64,000 nucleotides of DNA from NCBI GenBank assembly GCA_043228905.1, contig JBHGNT010000014.1, forward strand, positions 4,526,001 to 4,590,000, given 5' to 3'. Made by a program: the position numbers and the translations under genes. This DNA comes from Azolla caroliniana. Its lineage: Eukaryota; Polypodiophyta. Each line of letters starts with the position of its first letter. Position 1 is the stretch's first letter. Shown here piece after piece: positions 1-10,046 of this stretch. Below the pieces are notes generated by a model. That model searched no databases. It was not told the DNA's origin and saw only the letters and a list, made by a program, of their open reading frames with translations.

Positions 1-1155
1 GCAAGCGGGTCTATTCGTCATTCGAAATCTCCGGCCGGTGCACTCATCTTCTTTGTCAAGAAGAAAGATGGCTCACTTTGTCTTGTCGTTGATTACCGCG
101 GCTTGAATAAAATCACCATCCGGAATAGGTATGCACTTCCTCTTATATCAAGTCTTTTAGAGCGAGTTAATGGTGCCAAGTTTTTTACAAAAATTGATCT
201 ACGAGGAGCATATAACCTCGTGCGGATCCGACCAGGAGATGAATGGAAGACCGCCTTTCGCACACAGTATGGGCATTTCAAATATATTGTTATGCCGTTT
301 GTTCTAACCAACGCACCCGCAATCTTCTAACACATGGCAAATGATATATTTAGAGACCTCTTGGATATTTGTTTGATCATCTATATGGATGATCTATTGA
401 TTTATTCAAAGATCCAAGAAGAGCACGATTCTCATGTACTATTAGTACTAAAATGACTCCGCGAGAATGGTCTTTATGCCAGACTAGAAAAATGTAGCTT
501 TGACTGCAAGCAAGTGGAATTTCTAGGCTACGTCATCTCCTCAAAGGGCATCTCCATGGATCCAGCTAAAGCCCAAACTGTGCTAGATTTGCAAATTCCA
601 CGATCGGTACGAGATGTACAATGTTTTCTAGGTTTTGCTAACTTCTACCGCAAGTTTATACAGGATTACTCGAAGATTATTTTACCTCTCACACAACTTA
701 CGAAGAAGGGAAAAGCATTTCTTTGGTCCAATGAAGCAGACATGGCTTTTCGGCATCTTAAGAAAGCCTTTAAATTAGTTCCTATTATAGCTCATGTGGA
801 TACAAACAAACCATTCATCATGGAGGCCGACCCATCGGATTTCGCCCTTGGTAGCATCCTTTCTCAACAAGGAGATAAAGAAGAGTTACATCCTGTGGCT
901 TTCCATTCGCGCAAATTCTGGCTTTCCATTTGCGCCAATTTGATGACGCGGAAATCAACTACGGAATACATGACAAGGAGTTATTAGCCATTGTGGATTT
1001 CTTTGTACAATGGCGGCTTTTCTTAGATGGCTCTCCACATCAGGTCATCGACTTTAGTGATCACAAAAATCTTGCTTATTTCCAGAACGCTCGGGTGCTA
1101 AATCGTGGAAAGCTCGGTGGTCTGAATTCCTCACGTGTTTTGACTTCAAAATCAC
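1..1155 (+). pseudogene. Element E pol, part 1: RT and RNase H, broken
   Basis: The frame opening at position 1 encodes the RT core, including the KIDLRGAYN segment and the catalytic YMDD (about 385-396), followed by the RT connection and RNase H. There is a TAA near 328 (where the related copy C has a glutamine codon) and a TGA near 454. At 897-942 a 23-bp direct duplication shifts the frame just before the RNase H motif HDKELLAIV. C carries the same duplication. The coding sequence stops at the copia F insertion (TSD 1156-1160) and resumes at 6393. Confidence 0.88.
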
Positions 1156-1160
1156 ATATC

Positions 1161-1401
1161 TATGGTAAACGAGAAATAGAAAGAGAGGGAGAAAGGGAGA
1201 GAGAGAAAGAGAGGGAGAAAGAATGTTTTTATGATAATGTGTGTTTGTCTCTCTCTCTACAACCAACCAACCGACCACAGAGAGAGAATGTGGTGGTTAT
1301 AGGTGCACCCTATTTTTGGGGTGCACCTTTTCATATCATAAGGTTACGTTTTGTATTTACTTTCTTATTTACTTATTTACACTAATTAGTTTATTACAAC
1401 A
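1161..1401 (-). repeat. 3' LTR of copia F (241 bp)
   Basis: Read on the minus strand it starts TGTTGTAATAAAC and ends ACCATA. It matches 6147-6387 base for base as far as I can read. A (GA)n-rich segment lies at 1175-1225. TSD ATATC is at 1156-1160. Confidence 0.95.
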
Positions 1402-1408
1402 CCCCCCC
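1402..1408 (-). other. Polypurine tract of copia F
   Basis: The minus strand has seven G residues directly before the 3' LTR, and the Gag-Pol stop codon lies six bases upstream of it. This is the expected plus-strand primer position. Confidence 0.8.
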
Positions 1409-1413
1409 ATAAA

Positions 1414-4400
1414 CTAATTAGTTGTGAACCGTTGTAATCCTAAATTTTCACAACAAGTTTCAAATTTGTCCGGAGGGAGAGCCTTTGTTAGAAAATCAGC
1501 CCACATATGATTTGTTGATGTAAACTCTAATGTAAGCTTGTTTTCTTCGGCTAACTCTCGTATAAAGTGATATTTTAAATCCACATGTTTTGTTTTCTCT
1601 GAGTGCTTTGGATTCTTCGTTAAGTAGATGCATGATATATTGTCGCAGAAGATTTTCAATTGGAGTGGTCCACATAGTTGGAGTTCTTTTATCACTGTTT
1701 GCAACCATAATCCTTCTTTAGCAGCCAATGCCACTGCTACGAACTCAGCTTCAGCAGATGAGAGTGTCACAGATTCTTGTTTTTTCGATTGCCACGTCAC
1801 TGCTGCTCCTGCCATTATAAAAGAAAAACCAGCAGTAGATCTACGAGAATCAATGTCCCCCCCCCAATCCGAATCAGACCAACCAACAAGTGATTTGATT
1901 GGTCTTTCGGATTGGGATCGTTTATATGTTAATCCATAGTTAGATGTGTGTTTTAAATATCGCATAACTCGTTGAAGTGATTTCCAATGCATAAGACCAG
2001 GGTTATGCATAAAGCGTGAAAGATAGTTAATTGCAAAACAAAGGTCAGGACGAGTCCCTGTGACTAAATATCGAAGTTTTCCTATTAATTGTTTAAAAGG
2101 AAATTGTTGCATAAAATTAATATCTCTTTTTGTGGTTGGACTATCAGATATGCTTAAGTTACATGTTAATGATAAGGGAGTAGTGCAAGGTTTAATGTTT
2201 AGCATTCCGAAGGATTTCAAAATTTCATTAATGAATTTATTTTGATGAATGATCAAGGTGCCCATACTACGATTACGCGTAACTTGCATGCCTAGGAAAT
2301 AAGATAGGGGACCTAAATCTGTTATTGAAAATGCTTTGGAAAGCTCTAGCTTTGCTTGAGTAATTTCAGATGGTGTTCCGACTATAGGAATGTCATCAAC
2401 ATATAATGCTACCACTAACAACCGATTAGATGAATGATTATGTCTAATGTATATATTTGGTTCTGATAACAATCTAGAATAGCCATGTGAGAGCATAAAA
2501 TTGTTAAATTTTTGAAACCATAACCTAGGAGATTGTTTGAGTCCATAAAGTGATCGATGTAATCGACACACATAGTTTGGTTGAGATTGTGACTCAAACC
2601 CAGGAGGTTGGGACATGTAGATTTCCTCAGGTAAATCACCATGTAGAAATGCCGTTTGTACATCCAAATGATGTACTTCGAGATCAAGAATGGTGGCTAG
2701 AGCCATTAGGAGCCGAAAAGATGCCATACGGAGGACGGGTGAAAATGTCTCAGAGTAGTCAAGTCCTTCAACTTGAGAAAAACCACGAGCTACAAGTCGA
2801 GCTTTGTAACGTGCAACAGTACCATCAGGGTTTAGTTTTTTCTTCAACACCCATTTGCATGAAATAGGTGAGCGTCCCATTGGGAGTGGTACTAGAGTCC
2901 ATGTTTTATTGGCCTCAAGAGATTCAAGTTCTTTTGCCATGGCGGCTTGCCATTCTACACGATCTGGACTTTGCAATGCCTCATTGATAGTTAAGGGATC
3001 ATCAGAGACGTCTGATGTGGTTGTCGGGGAACCAAGAGCCGAAAAAGCAAACTCAGGTTCAAATCGATGGTCCGCAACAAGGGCATCAATTTTTTGTGTG
3101 TGATCATAAAGATCTTGAATAGTACGAACTTTCTTTGGAGTCGATGTAGGGCTAAGTGAACTAGGTGATTTCGCATTGTCACAACAATTTTTATCTTTTA
3201 CATGTTGACTATTAGTGGGATATGAGGTATTTCTACATCCTATTTTAATTACTTTTGCATCATTGTGACCATTGGTTTTCCCCTTACCATTAAGGCGTGA
3301 GGATCTTCGTAGTGGGATCAAGAGATTTTGAATAGGATGGGAACCTGAATAATCAATGTGAGTTAATTGTGTTCTATCTAAAGGCTTTTCCTTATGAGTG
3401 CTAAATTGTTTATTAAGCCTTTGTTTAATTTGCGTAGAGTTAGTGTTTAAAATTGGAGTATGTACATCAGTTTGTTGTGATTGTTTGGTTATTAGGGGCA
3501 ATAAGTTGGAGTCATTGGTTGAAACTGGGACTTCTGGGCGAACCTCTAGAGATGAATGCATTAGTGGAGGAGGGTTAATTGGCATATGGTCAAGTGTGAC
3601 TTGTTGAATTTCCGAGGACATTTGTGGAGCCCGCCAAGAATTAGTAGGTGATGATATTATTTCTTTATTAGATTCAATGTTAGACATGGTAGTCTCATCT
3701 TGTATCTTTTCATGGCCATGATGTGGGTGAGGATTAGATATTAGCTTATCTTCATCAAATATCACTCGTCGACTAAATATAAATCTTTTGGATTTTGGGT
3801 CATATAATCGATAACCCTTATAGCCATGAGGTTCGCCATACCCAACAAATATTGTGCGAACTGCGTGATTATCTAATTTTGATCGAGTTTCTAAGGGTAC
3901 GAGTGCATATGATGGACATCCAAAGATTCTTAGATTTTCATAATTTGGATTTTTTCCAAACCACAAGGAAAATGGAGTTGTCCTAATTGATCGACTATAT
4001 GTTCTATTGAATATATAACAAGCGGTTGAAACGGCCTCTTCCCAATATGTTCGGGGAAGGTTTGCAATGGCGAGCATGCTACGAGTGGCGTCCATATACA
4101 ACCGGTTTCGCCGTTCAGCCCTTGAATTGTGTTGGGGTGTATATGGGATGGTAAACCGTTGTTGAATCCCATGGTTTTGGCAATAAGTTTGGAAGTTTTG
4201 GGACTTGAATTCTCCACCATTGTCTGATTGTAGTACTTTAAGGGGTAAATCTTGTTGATTTGTTACAAGTTTGTGGTAGGCTTTAAATTTCTCAAGGACT
4301 TGATCACTACATTTTGTCTTGAGAAACGTGACCATCGTGAACCGAGTAAAGTCATCGATAAATGTTAGGAAATATACATTTCCAGATAGGGATGGGGTAG

Positions 4401-6054
4401 ACAAAGGACCACATATATCCGTATGTACTAGTTGGAGGGGTTTGGTGGTCGTTGTAGGATGGGATGGAAATGGCGAGTTAGAAAGTTTTCCAAATATACA
4501 CCCTTCGCAAAGGGATAATTTCGATTTACGAGGAAGAGTAAAGCCAATTGCTATATGTTGTCGGGCCATGTGAACCATTGTTTGATGATTTAAGTGACCT
4601 AATCGATAGTGCCATAATAAGGTCATATAGTTTGATGTGTTTGAATCATCTATGTGGTGTGCTTCTTCAGCAGGTACCACAGAGCGGCCTAGAAGGTAAA
4701 GACATCCTTGTCTTGGACAATTGACGACATAGCCTCGTCCAGAGGGTGTCTTATGACGAATGATACAATATTTGTGATAAAACTCGACGGATGTATTATC
4801 ATTCGTGAGTTTATTGACAGATATCAAGTTTTTGGCTATGTTAGGTATATAGTAAACTTCATTGATTTCAATGAAGTTCCCATCAGAAAGTTCAAGATGA
4901 GCAGTCCCATGTCCAAGGGCATATGCAACCCCATTGTTCCCAAATCTAACCGGGAAAGGATGTTCTAAGGCCTTATAGTCTTTGAGCCATTCAACTCTTG
5001 AGGTGAGATGACATGTGGCACCTGTATCAAGAATCCACGTTGAAGTGGGAGAATTGTTAAATGAAGTGAGGGCCATGAAGGCAATGAAAGAATCTTCATT
5101 ATCTTCATCGGAATTTTGGTCATTATCACATATGTGATTATTTGGATCGTAGTCATCATGAGATGCATTATAAGATTGGTCTTCTTTATATGTTCTTTTC
5201 CCGTTGTTAGAATTCCTATAACAATCTTTCGTTTCATGTCCGCTCCTTTGACAATTTTTACAAAAGGATCTAAGGAACCTAGATTTGTTATGATTCCTTG
5301 AATCGTTAAATTTAGAGGTTCGTGAATAAAATTTGGAGTTATTAGATTGGTATGTTGATTTAGGTTTATTGTAAGGTTTTTTATTGTAATTTGGATGTTT
5401 GATATAAAGTGCGGTGTGAGATGAGGAGGGTTGATTTATTGCCCTACGAAGTATGTTTTCTTGTGAGATTGATGCAACTAATGTTGGGACACTAATGTTG
5501 GCGGATGTGGATTTTGTACTTATAAATGGTTGCCATGATGGGGGTAGGGCGGCTAACAAGAGGGCAGATTGAACGGAACTTGGCAAACTAAGTCCTGAAA
5601 GGATTACATCATCAAGTCGAAGTCTCCAATTTTTAACGAATGTATCAACATCATCATTTTCATTCATATTCATATTTATTAATGTTTTTAAATTTGCAAC
5701 TTGGGACGTAACGTCCGTATGGAGGTAATCAGCCTCTAATCTATCCCATATTTGTTTGGAGGTAGTCAAGGTTCTCACACTTTGCTTAAGTGTGTCCTCC
5801 ATATGAAGGAGAAGTTCTAAGCGAGCGTTTAAATCACGCCGCTTCCATGTTTGCACACCAAGTGCATTTGTGGGGTCGGGGCACACGTCGGTTCCATCGA
5901 CGATTTTTAACAAGTCATGTTGTTCTAATATAATTTCCATGGTCATACGCCATGGTTGATAATTTTTATCATTCAATTTTTCAATATGATAAGTGCGAGA
6001 CGATACCTGGGCGGCATTTGCCGCCACATTTGCTATCACTCCACCGTTTGACAT
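1414..6054 (-). CDS. Copia Gag-Pol polyprotein, intact 1546 aa
   Basis: A single frame encodes the whole copia polyprotein. The Gag (UBN2-like) domain covers about residues 20-220, with a CCHC zinc knuckle at 265-278 (C265, C268, H273, C278). The aspartic protease has DTG at 343-345. The integrase follows with an HHCC zinc-binding region (LGHLNH...CEGC) and a core containing HTDICGPL and SDNGGEF. Reverse transcriptase carries YVDD, and RNase H near the C-terminus has SDSDWGGD and SSAEAEF. The order GAG-PR-INT-RT-RH is diagnostic of Ty1/copia. No stop or frameshift interrupts it and the catalytic residues are present. The start is the ATG 81 bases downstream of the primer-binding site. Confidence 0.96.
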   Translation of the reverse strand: MSNGGVIANVAANAAQVSSRTYHIEKLNDKNYQPWRMTMEIILEQHDLLKIVDGTDVCPDPTNALGVQTWKRRDLNARLELLLHMEDTLKQSVRTLTTSKQIWDRLEADYLHTDVTSQVANLKTLINMNMNENDDVDTFVKNWRLRLDDVILSGLSLPSSVQSALLLAALPPSWQPFISTKSTSANISVPTLVASISQENILRRAINQPSSSHTALYIKHPNYNKKPYNKPKSTYQSNNSKFYSRTSKFNDSRNHNKSRFLRSFCKNCQRSGHETKDCYRNSNNGKRTYKEDQSYNASHDDYDPNNHICDNDQNSDEDNEDSFIAFMALTSFNNSPTSTWILDTGATCHLTSRVEWLKDYKALEHPFPVRFGNNGVAYALGHGTAHLELSDGNFIEINEVYYIPNIAKNLISVNKLTNDNTSVEFYHKYCIIRHKTPSGRGYVVNCPRQGCLYLLGRSVVPAEEAHHIDDSNTSNYMTLLWHYRLGHLNHQTMVHMARQHIAIGFTLPRKSKLSLCEGCIFGKLSNSPFPSHPTTTTKPLQLVHTDICGPLSTPSLSGNVYFLTFIDDFTRFTMVTFLKTKCSDQVLEKFKAYHKLVTNQQDLPLKVLQSDNGGEFKSQNFQTYCQNHGIQQRFTIPYTPQHNSRAERRNRLYMDATRSMLAIANLPRTYWEEAVSTACYIFNRTYSRSIRTTPFSLWFGKNPNYENLRIFGCPSYALVPLETRSKLDNHAVRTIFVGYGEPHGYKGYRLYDPKSKRFIFSRRVIFDEDKLISNPHPHHGHEKIQDETTMSNIESNKEIISSPTNSWRAPQMSSEIQQVTLDHMPINPPPLMHSSLEVRPEVPVSTNDSNLLPLITKQSQQTDVHTPILNTNSTQIKQRLNKQFSTHKEKPLDRTQLTHIDYSGSHPIQNLLIPLRRSSRLNGKGKTNGHNDAKVIKIGCRNTSYPTNSQHVKDKNCCDNAKSPSSLSPTSTPKKVRTIQDLYDHTQKIDALVADHRFEPEFAFSALGSPTTTSDVSDDPLTINEALQSPDRVEWQAAMAKELESLEANKTWTLVPLPMGRSPISCKWVLKKKLNPDGTVARYKARLVARGFSQVEGLDYSETFSPVLRMASFRLLMALATILDLEVHHLDVQTAFLHGDLPEEIYMSQPPGFESQSQPNYVCRLHRSLYGLKQSPRLWFQKFNNFMLSHGYSRLLSEPNIYIRHNHSSNRLLVVALYVDDIPIVGTPSEITQAKLELSKAFSITDLGPLSYFLGMQVTRNRSMGTLIIHQNKFINEILKSFGMLNIKPCTTPLSLTCNLSISDSPTTKRDINFMQQFPFKQLIGKLRYLVTGTRPDLCFAINYLSRFMHNPGLMHWKSLQRVMRYLKHTSNYGLTYKRSQSERPIKSLVGWSDSDWGGDIDSRRSTAGFSFIMAGAAVTWQSKKQESVTLSSAEAEFVAVALAAKEGLWLQTVIKELQLCGPLQLKIFCDNISCIYLTKNPKHSEKTKHVDLKYHFIRELAEENKLTLEFTSTNHMWADFLTKALPPDKFETCCENLGLQRFTTN

Positions 6055-6134
6055 GGTCGAAAGTCGTTTCTTTAATTCGCACGTTCGTTATTAACACCGC
6101 GACACAAATCTTGGTGGGGTTGGACTCCTTCACC

Positions 6135-6146
6135 GCTCTGATACCA
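6135..6146 (-). other. Primer-binding site of copia F
   Basis: The minus strand reads TGGTATCAGAGC immediately downstream of the 5' LTR. This is the usual plant copia site complementary to the 3' end of initiator methionine tRNA. Confidence 0.9.
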
Positions 6147-6387
6147 TATGGTAAACGAGAAATAGAAAGAGAGGGAGAAAGGGAGAGAGAGAAAGAGAGG
6201 GAGAAAGAATGTTTTTATGATAATGTGTGTTTGTCTCTCTCTCTACAACCAACCAACCGACCACAGAGAGAGAATGTGGTGGTTATAGGTGCACCCTATT
6301 TTTGGGGTGCACCTTTTCATATCATAAGGTTACGTTTTGTATTTACTTTCTTATTTACTTATTTACACTAATTAGTTTATTACAACA
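6147..6387 (-). repeat. 5' LTR of copia F (241 bp)
   Basis: It appears identical to the 3' LTR, which dates the insertion as very recent because the two LTRs are copied from one template at insertion. The promoter for the element should lie here. TSD ATATC follows at 6388-6392. Confidence 0.95.
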
Positions 6388-6392
6388 ATATC

Positions 6393-7989
6393 AACCGGGG
6401 AAGCAGCAAGGAAAAGCAGATGCGCTATCATGGCGTTCATATCTTGCACCTCGTCCTGGTGATCTAGGGTTTGATAATCAAAAGCAAGTAATCTTGGGAC
6501 CAACACAATTGCACTCAACGCGGATTTTTCACACCCCAATGGATTCCCGGATTATCGATGCCATATGTGCGAACTTGAAGATAAACAGTTTTGCTCAAGA
6601 CATTCTAGTGCACATTGATACCTCGCGGGCATCCTGTTCCCAATCTCAACAACGAGGTATGGACTACTGACAATTCAAATATCATGACGGTTTGTTATTC
6701 TTTAAAGAGCTTGTATAGTCCCCGATTGCTCTTGTCGCCTTCAAATCGTTCAAAATTGTCACGACACCCATACGGCGGGACATTTTGGTAGTATTAGACA
6801 TTGGATCTCGTTCAACAATCCTTTTGGTGGCCCCATATTCGAGGTTTTGTCGACGACTACATTCGGACTTGTGATGCTTGCTACCGAGCAAAGATGCCTC
6901 GACACCATCCATATGGCTTTTTGGAATCCTTACCAATTCCAAGTAAGCCGTGGCAGTCTATTTGTCTTGATTTTATCATAGATCTGCCGGTCTCGAAGGG
7001 GTTCGATGCTATCTTAACTGTCGTCGATCGATATACTAAGATGGCACATTTTGTGCCATGTACTAAGGCCATCACTAGCGAGGAAACCGCTGCCCTTGTC
7101 ATGTGTGAGGTATTTCAGCATCATGGCCTCCCAGACAGTATCATCAGTGACTGAGGACCTCAATTCGTCTCCAAATTTTGGCAGTATCTCTTCAAGAGGC
7201 TCAAGGACTCTTGCAACATCTCCTCCGGCAACCATCCCTAGACTGATGGGTAGGCGGAACGAACAAACCAAACGCTGGAACAATATCTCTGGTGTTTTCT
7301 GAGTTATCAACAGGACGATTGGGCCAACATTCCCCACTTTGCGGAGTTTGCATATAATAATGTTGTTCACTCCTTGATTCGGGTCTCCCCATTTTACGCT
7401 GATACTGGTTCTCATCCTCGCTGGACGGTGATCGACACCCCAGAGCTACCGACCGATCCTCGTGCCGAGGATCATTTAGAGAGGCTACGAAAGATCCAGA
7501 TGAATCTCTCTACTCATCTTCTTCATGCTCAACACACACAGAAGACTTATGCGGATCGTCATCGGCTCCCTTCCTCTTTTGCCATCGGAGATCGAGTATG
7601 GCTCTTACGTCGTCACGTCAAGACTACTCGACTGTGCGACAAGTTGGATTATCGACGACTCGGTCCCTTCCGTATTACTAGTAAGGTTAATGATGTCACG
7701 TTCCACCTTGATCTCCCTCCGCATCTTCAGATACATCCGGTTTTTCATAGCTCTCTTCCTGAACCTTATAAAAGCAAACACTATTCCCGATCGTGTTACA
7801 CCACCGCTGCCCCCGCTTGAGTTGGAAGCCGGCCCGGAGTATGAAGTTGCTGCCATCCTCGATTCCAAACTTGTTCGCAACAAACTTTATTATTTGGTCG
7901 ATTGGCTTGGCTATAGTCCGAGCAAACGTACTTGGGAACCCGTCGAGCATGTCGCCAATGCTCAGGATCTTCTTTCTGAGTTCCATTGA
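6393..7989 (+). pseudogene. Element E pol, part 2: integrase and chromodomain, broken
   Basis: The reading resumes directly after copia F. It holds the end of RNase H, the second half of the integrase zinc finger (CDACYRAK at about 6870-6895), the integrase core (LDFIIDLP; then IISD followed by a TGA near 7152), and the C-terminal integrase domain around 7560-7760. A chromodomain at about 7800-7989 contains YYLVDWLGY and TWEPVEH. Chromodomains of this class bind histone marks and steer integration to heterochromatin in characterised chromoviruses. Several nonsense changes and at least one frameshift make this copy non-functional. Confidence 0.87.
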
Positions 7990-8046
7990 AAGTATCTGGA
8001 CAAACCCGGTCCGCAATCAGCGCCGACTCTTTCCACTCGTCGTCTT

Positions 8047-8059
8047 AAGGGGGAGATAG
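8047..8059 (+). other. Polypurine tract of element E
   Basis: A purine run with five consecutive G residues lies immediately before the 3' LTR start at 8060. This is where plus-strand DNA priming is expected. The equivalent tract of element C is present on the minus strand next to 14015. Confidence 0.75.
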
Positions 8060-8511
8060 TGTCATGATATGGCAATACTCGACCCATGACCTTATGTTAT
8101 ATGGGTCGAGCTCTTGCCCATTATACCATCTATTGTAATACGTAGGATATTATTTTCATTAAAGTTTTATTCTAGGAAATTAATGTATATTCCAGATTTC
8201 TCTGGAACATTCTAGAAGCTTTAGGATTACTCCTGAGAACACTATAAAAGAAGGCACTAGGCATTATTTTGAACCAAATTGGTTCAACGCCAATCTTAAG
8301 CCTCATAGCCATCTTTTACTTAGTCTTCCTATAATATATCATATGTTATCATCATCTCTCCCTCCCTCGTCCTCACTATCTCTCTCTCTCTCTCTCTCTT
8401 CTCTTCTCTTTCCTCCCTCTCGTGAGTCTTACGCAGTCCCGTCCTCTTAGTACTAATTGTACTTCCCTTCTCTAGTACTAATTCTCTCTCTGTTTAGTAC
8501 TATTCCTGACA
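8060..8511 (+). repeat. 3' LTR of element E (452 bp)
   Basis: It begins TGTCATGATATGG and ends CCTGACA, giving a TGTCA/TGACA terminal inverted repeat. The same LTR occurs on the minus strand at 13582-14015 and 32839-33313 (element C). It contains a pyrimidine-rich (CT)n stretch around 8380-8420 and three near-palindromic TAGTACTA motifs close to the 3' end. Confidence 0.88.
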
Positions 8512-8984
8512 GAGAAAACCCATCTACACCGTTGTTTCTATAGAATCCAAAGAGTTATTGGGCTGACCAATTCCAACACAACTTGAGATTTTGCATTGAT
8601 AGGAGTTGAGTGGACATTATCGATGGTGGAGAAAAAAACCTCTATTGTTTTTATCACCAAAGTCATCTCCTCCTCCTGATGCTCGTATATGTCAATTGGG
8701 GCCTGCCATGATAGCCAACATATATATCCCTACTTGATGAAGCCTTGCACCTGCCATAATTGCAAGAAGCGACCAACCCCCTACCATATTCGATGGGACT
8801 CGGGACTGTCCCATAGAGTGTGTCGGATTGATTCTATTGAATTTGGGCACGCTACACAATTAGGAGAGCTAAGGTTCCCACACTGCCATGCACTAACCGG
8901 TAGTTCTTCTTCACTTATCGCGATCGCTGACGTTCCTTTTCGATCCGAACCATTTTGGTCCAAACTCTTCTTGAATCGGTGGTG
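8512..8984. other. Intergenic remnant with a possible LINE zinc-binding fragment
   Basis: No gene is supported. On the minus strand, 8781-8963 can be read as a short peptide with C-x2-C spacing and an IRHTLWDSPES segment. This resembles the zinc-binding domain found at the C-terminus of plant LINE reverse transcriptases (zf-RVT), but it is a short match and stops surround it. Confidence 0.3.
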
Positions 8985-9800
8985 TTAGTCCCTTTCTCTT
9001 TCCGGAAGTTGACAGTTCTTCTGGAAGTGCCCCGACTTCCCACAGTAGAAGCAACTAGTTCTCCCCCTTGACTTTGATCTCCTCCCCGATTTGTCCCAGT
9101 TTTGGGGACTCTGATTTCGGCCTCTTCCCCGGTTTTGGTCATCTTCCGTAACAAAAGCCTTCGGGTTGGTTTTGGATTCCCGATCCTTCCGGCAAGCTTC
9201 TTCATCTAGCAAGCTTGATTTTACCCTTGCTAAGGACAACTGCTTTCCTTCTGGCCCGACATTGCCCAAAGTGACAACTAGCGTCTCCCAACTATTTGGG
9301 AGGGAACCGAGCAGGAGCAATGGAAGTACCTCGTCGGCTAGAGGTACTTCAAGCGAAGTTGTTTGATTTATGAGCCCCTGGAATGCGTTCATGTGCTCCA
9401 CCATGATGGATCCGTCTTGGTACAGGAGTCTCACGAACTTCCGGAATACCGAAACCCGATTTACGGCGTTTTTGCTCTCTAGCATGGTGCCGATATTCTC
9501 CCAGAACACATGAGCCTTACTTTCTTCATTGAAGTTGTTGTACAGGCTCATGTCGATGAAGCACCATATGTATACTGTCGTCTTCATGTGCATCACCTCC
9601 CATGTCATGGCATTGATCTTTTCCGGCTTCTTGTCACCCAACTGTACTAACAACCAGAGATCTTTGAACCCGAGCATGTCCCTCATCTTTGACTTCCACA
9701 CTGGGTAGTTGGAGCCGGTGAGCTTGAACATGCTTCCAAATGCCTCTTCCATTTTCTTGTTGGCTCTAATACTAGTTTGTGCGGAATAGCGCTCGGCCAC
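8985..9800 (-). pseudogene. Copia Gag, 271 codons, no pol follows
   Basis: The protein shows the copia Gag layout: an N-terminal SNYPVWKSKMRDML segment (DUF4219/UBN2-like), a central helical region, a basic RGRGRN linker and a CCHC knuckle CFYCGKSGHFQKNC near residue 255. Translation from the most upstream ATG would include about 18 residues that come from duplicated U5/PBS sequence. The natural start is probably the methionine of MEEAFGSM. The frame itself is open, but no protease, integrase or RT follows, so it is a fragment and not a working element. Confidence 0.8.
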
Positions 9801-10046
9801 AACCTAGACTCAAACACTTTATGAGAGAACAAAACATAAATGAAGGTTCGTACACTTATAGAGAAGAGACGACATAGGATGTTTATGCTTCCGAATGACT
9901 CTTCCATTTTCTTGTTGGCTCTGATACCAATTTGTGTGGAATAGCGCTCGGCCACAACCGAGACTCAAACACTTTATGAGAGAACAAAACATAAATGAAG
10001 GTTCGTACACTTATAGAGAAGAGATGACACGGGATGTTTATAGAGA
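9735..10046. repeat. Tandem duplication spanning gag start, PBS and U5 of copia G
   Basis: Sequence at about 9735-9890 is repeated at about 9891-10046 with an offset of 156 bases and only scattered mismatches. The second copy keeps a canonical PBS (minus strand TGGTATCAGAGC, 9919-9930). In the first copy the PBS is mutated. Confidence 0.85.

Larger units (their letters stand above)
1161..6387 (-). mobile_element. Ty1/copia retrotransposon F, complete and young
   Basis: This 5227-bp element lies on the minus strand inside element E. It has two 241-bp LTRs in which I see no difference, a perfect 5-bp target duplication ATATC (1156-1160 and 6388-6392), a primer-binding site next to the 5' LTR, a seven-G polypurine tract next to the 3' LTR, and one uninterrupted 1546-codon Gag-Pol frame. 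Everything needed in cis and trans for copia retrotransposition is visible, so it is a candidate autonomous, recently mobile element. Confidence 0.95.
1..8511 (+). mobile_element. Ty3/gypsy chromodomain retrotransposon E, 5' end outside window
   Basis: Reverse transcriptase, RNase H, integrase and a C-terminal chromodomain read left to right and are followed by a polypurine tract and a 3' LTR at 8060-8511. This domain order is that of plant Ty3 chromoviruses. The element is interrupted at 1161-6387 by copia F and is degraded by stops and a frameshift. Element C (13582-33313, minus) belongs to the same family: the RT proteins are nearly identical and the LTR ends match. The 5' LTR and gag lie left of the window. 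Confidence 0.9.

Noticed and set aside
1054-1278. Small minus-strand frames in the GA/CT-rich LTR
   Set aside because: Low-complexity translation of (GA)n; no start context or motif.
8781-8963. Independent zinc-finger gene
   Set aside because: 60 codons only, stops around it, and best explained as a LINE zf-RVT remnant.
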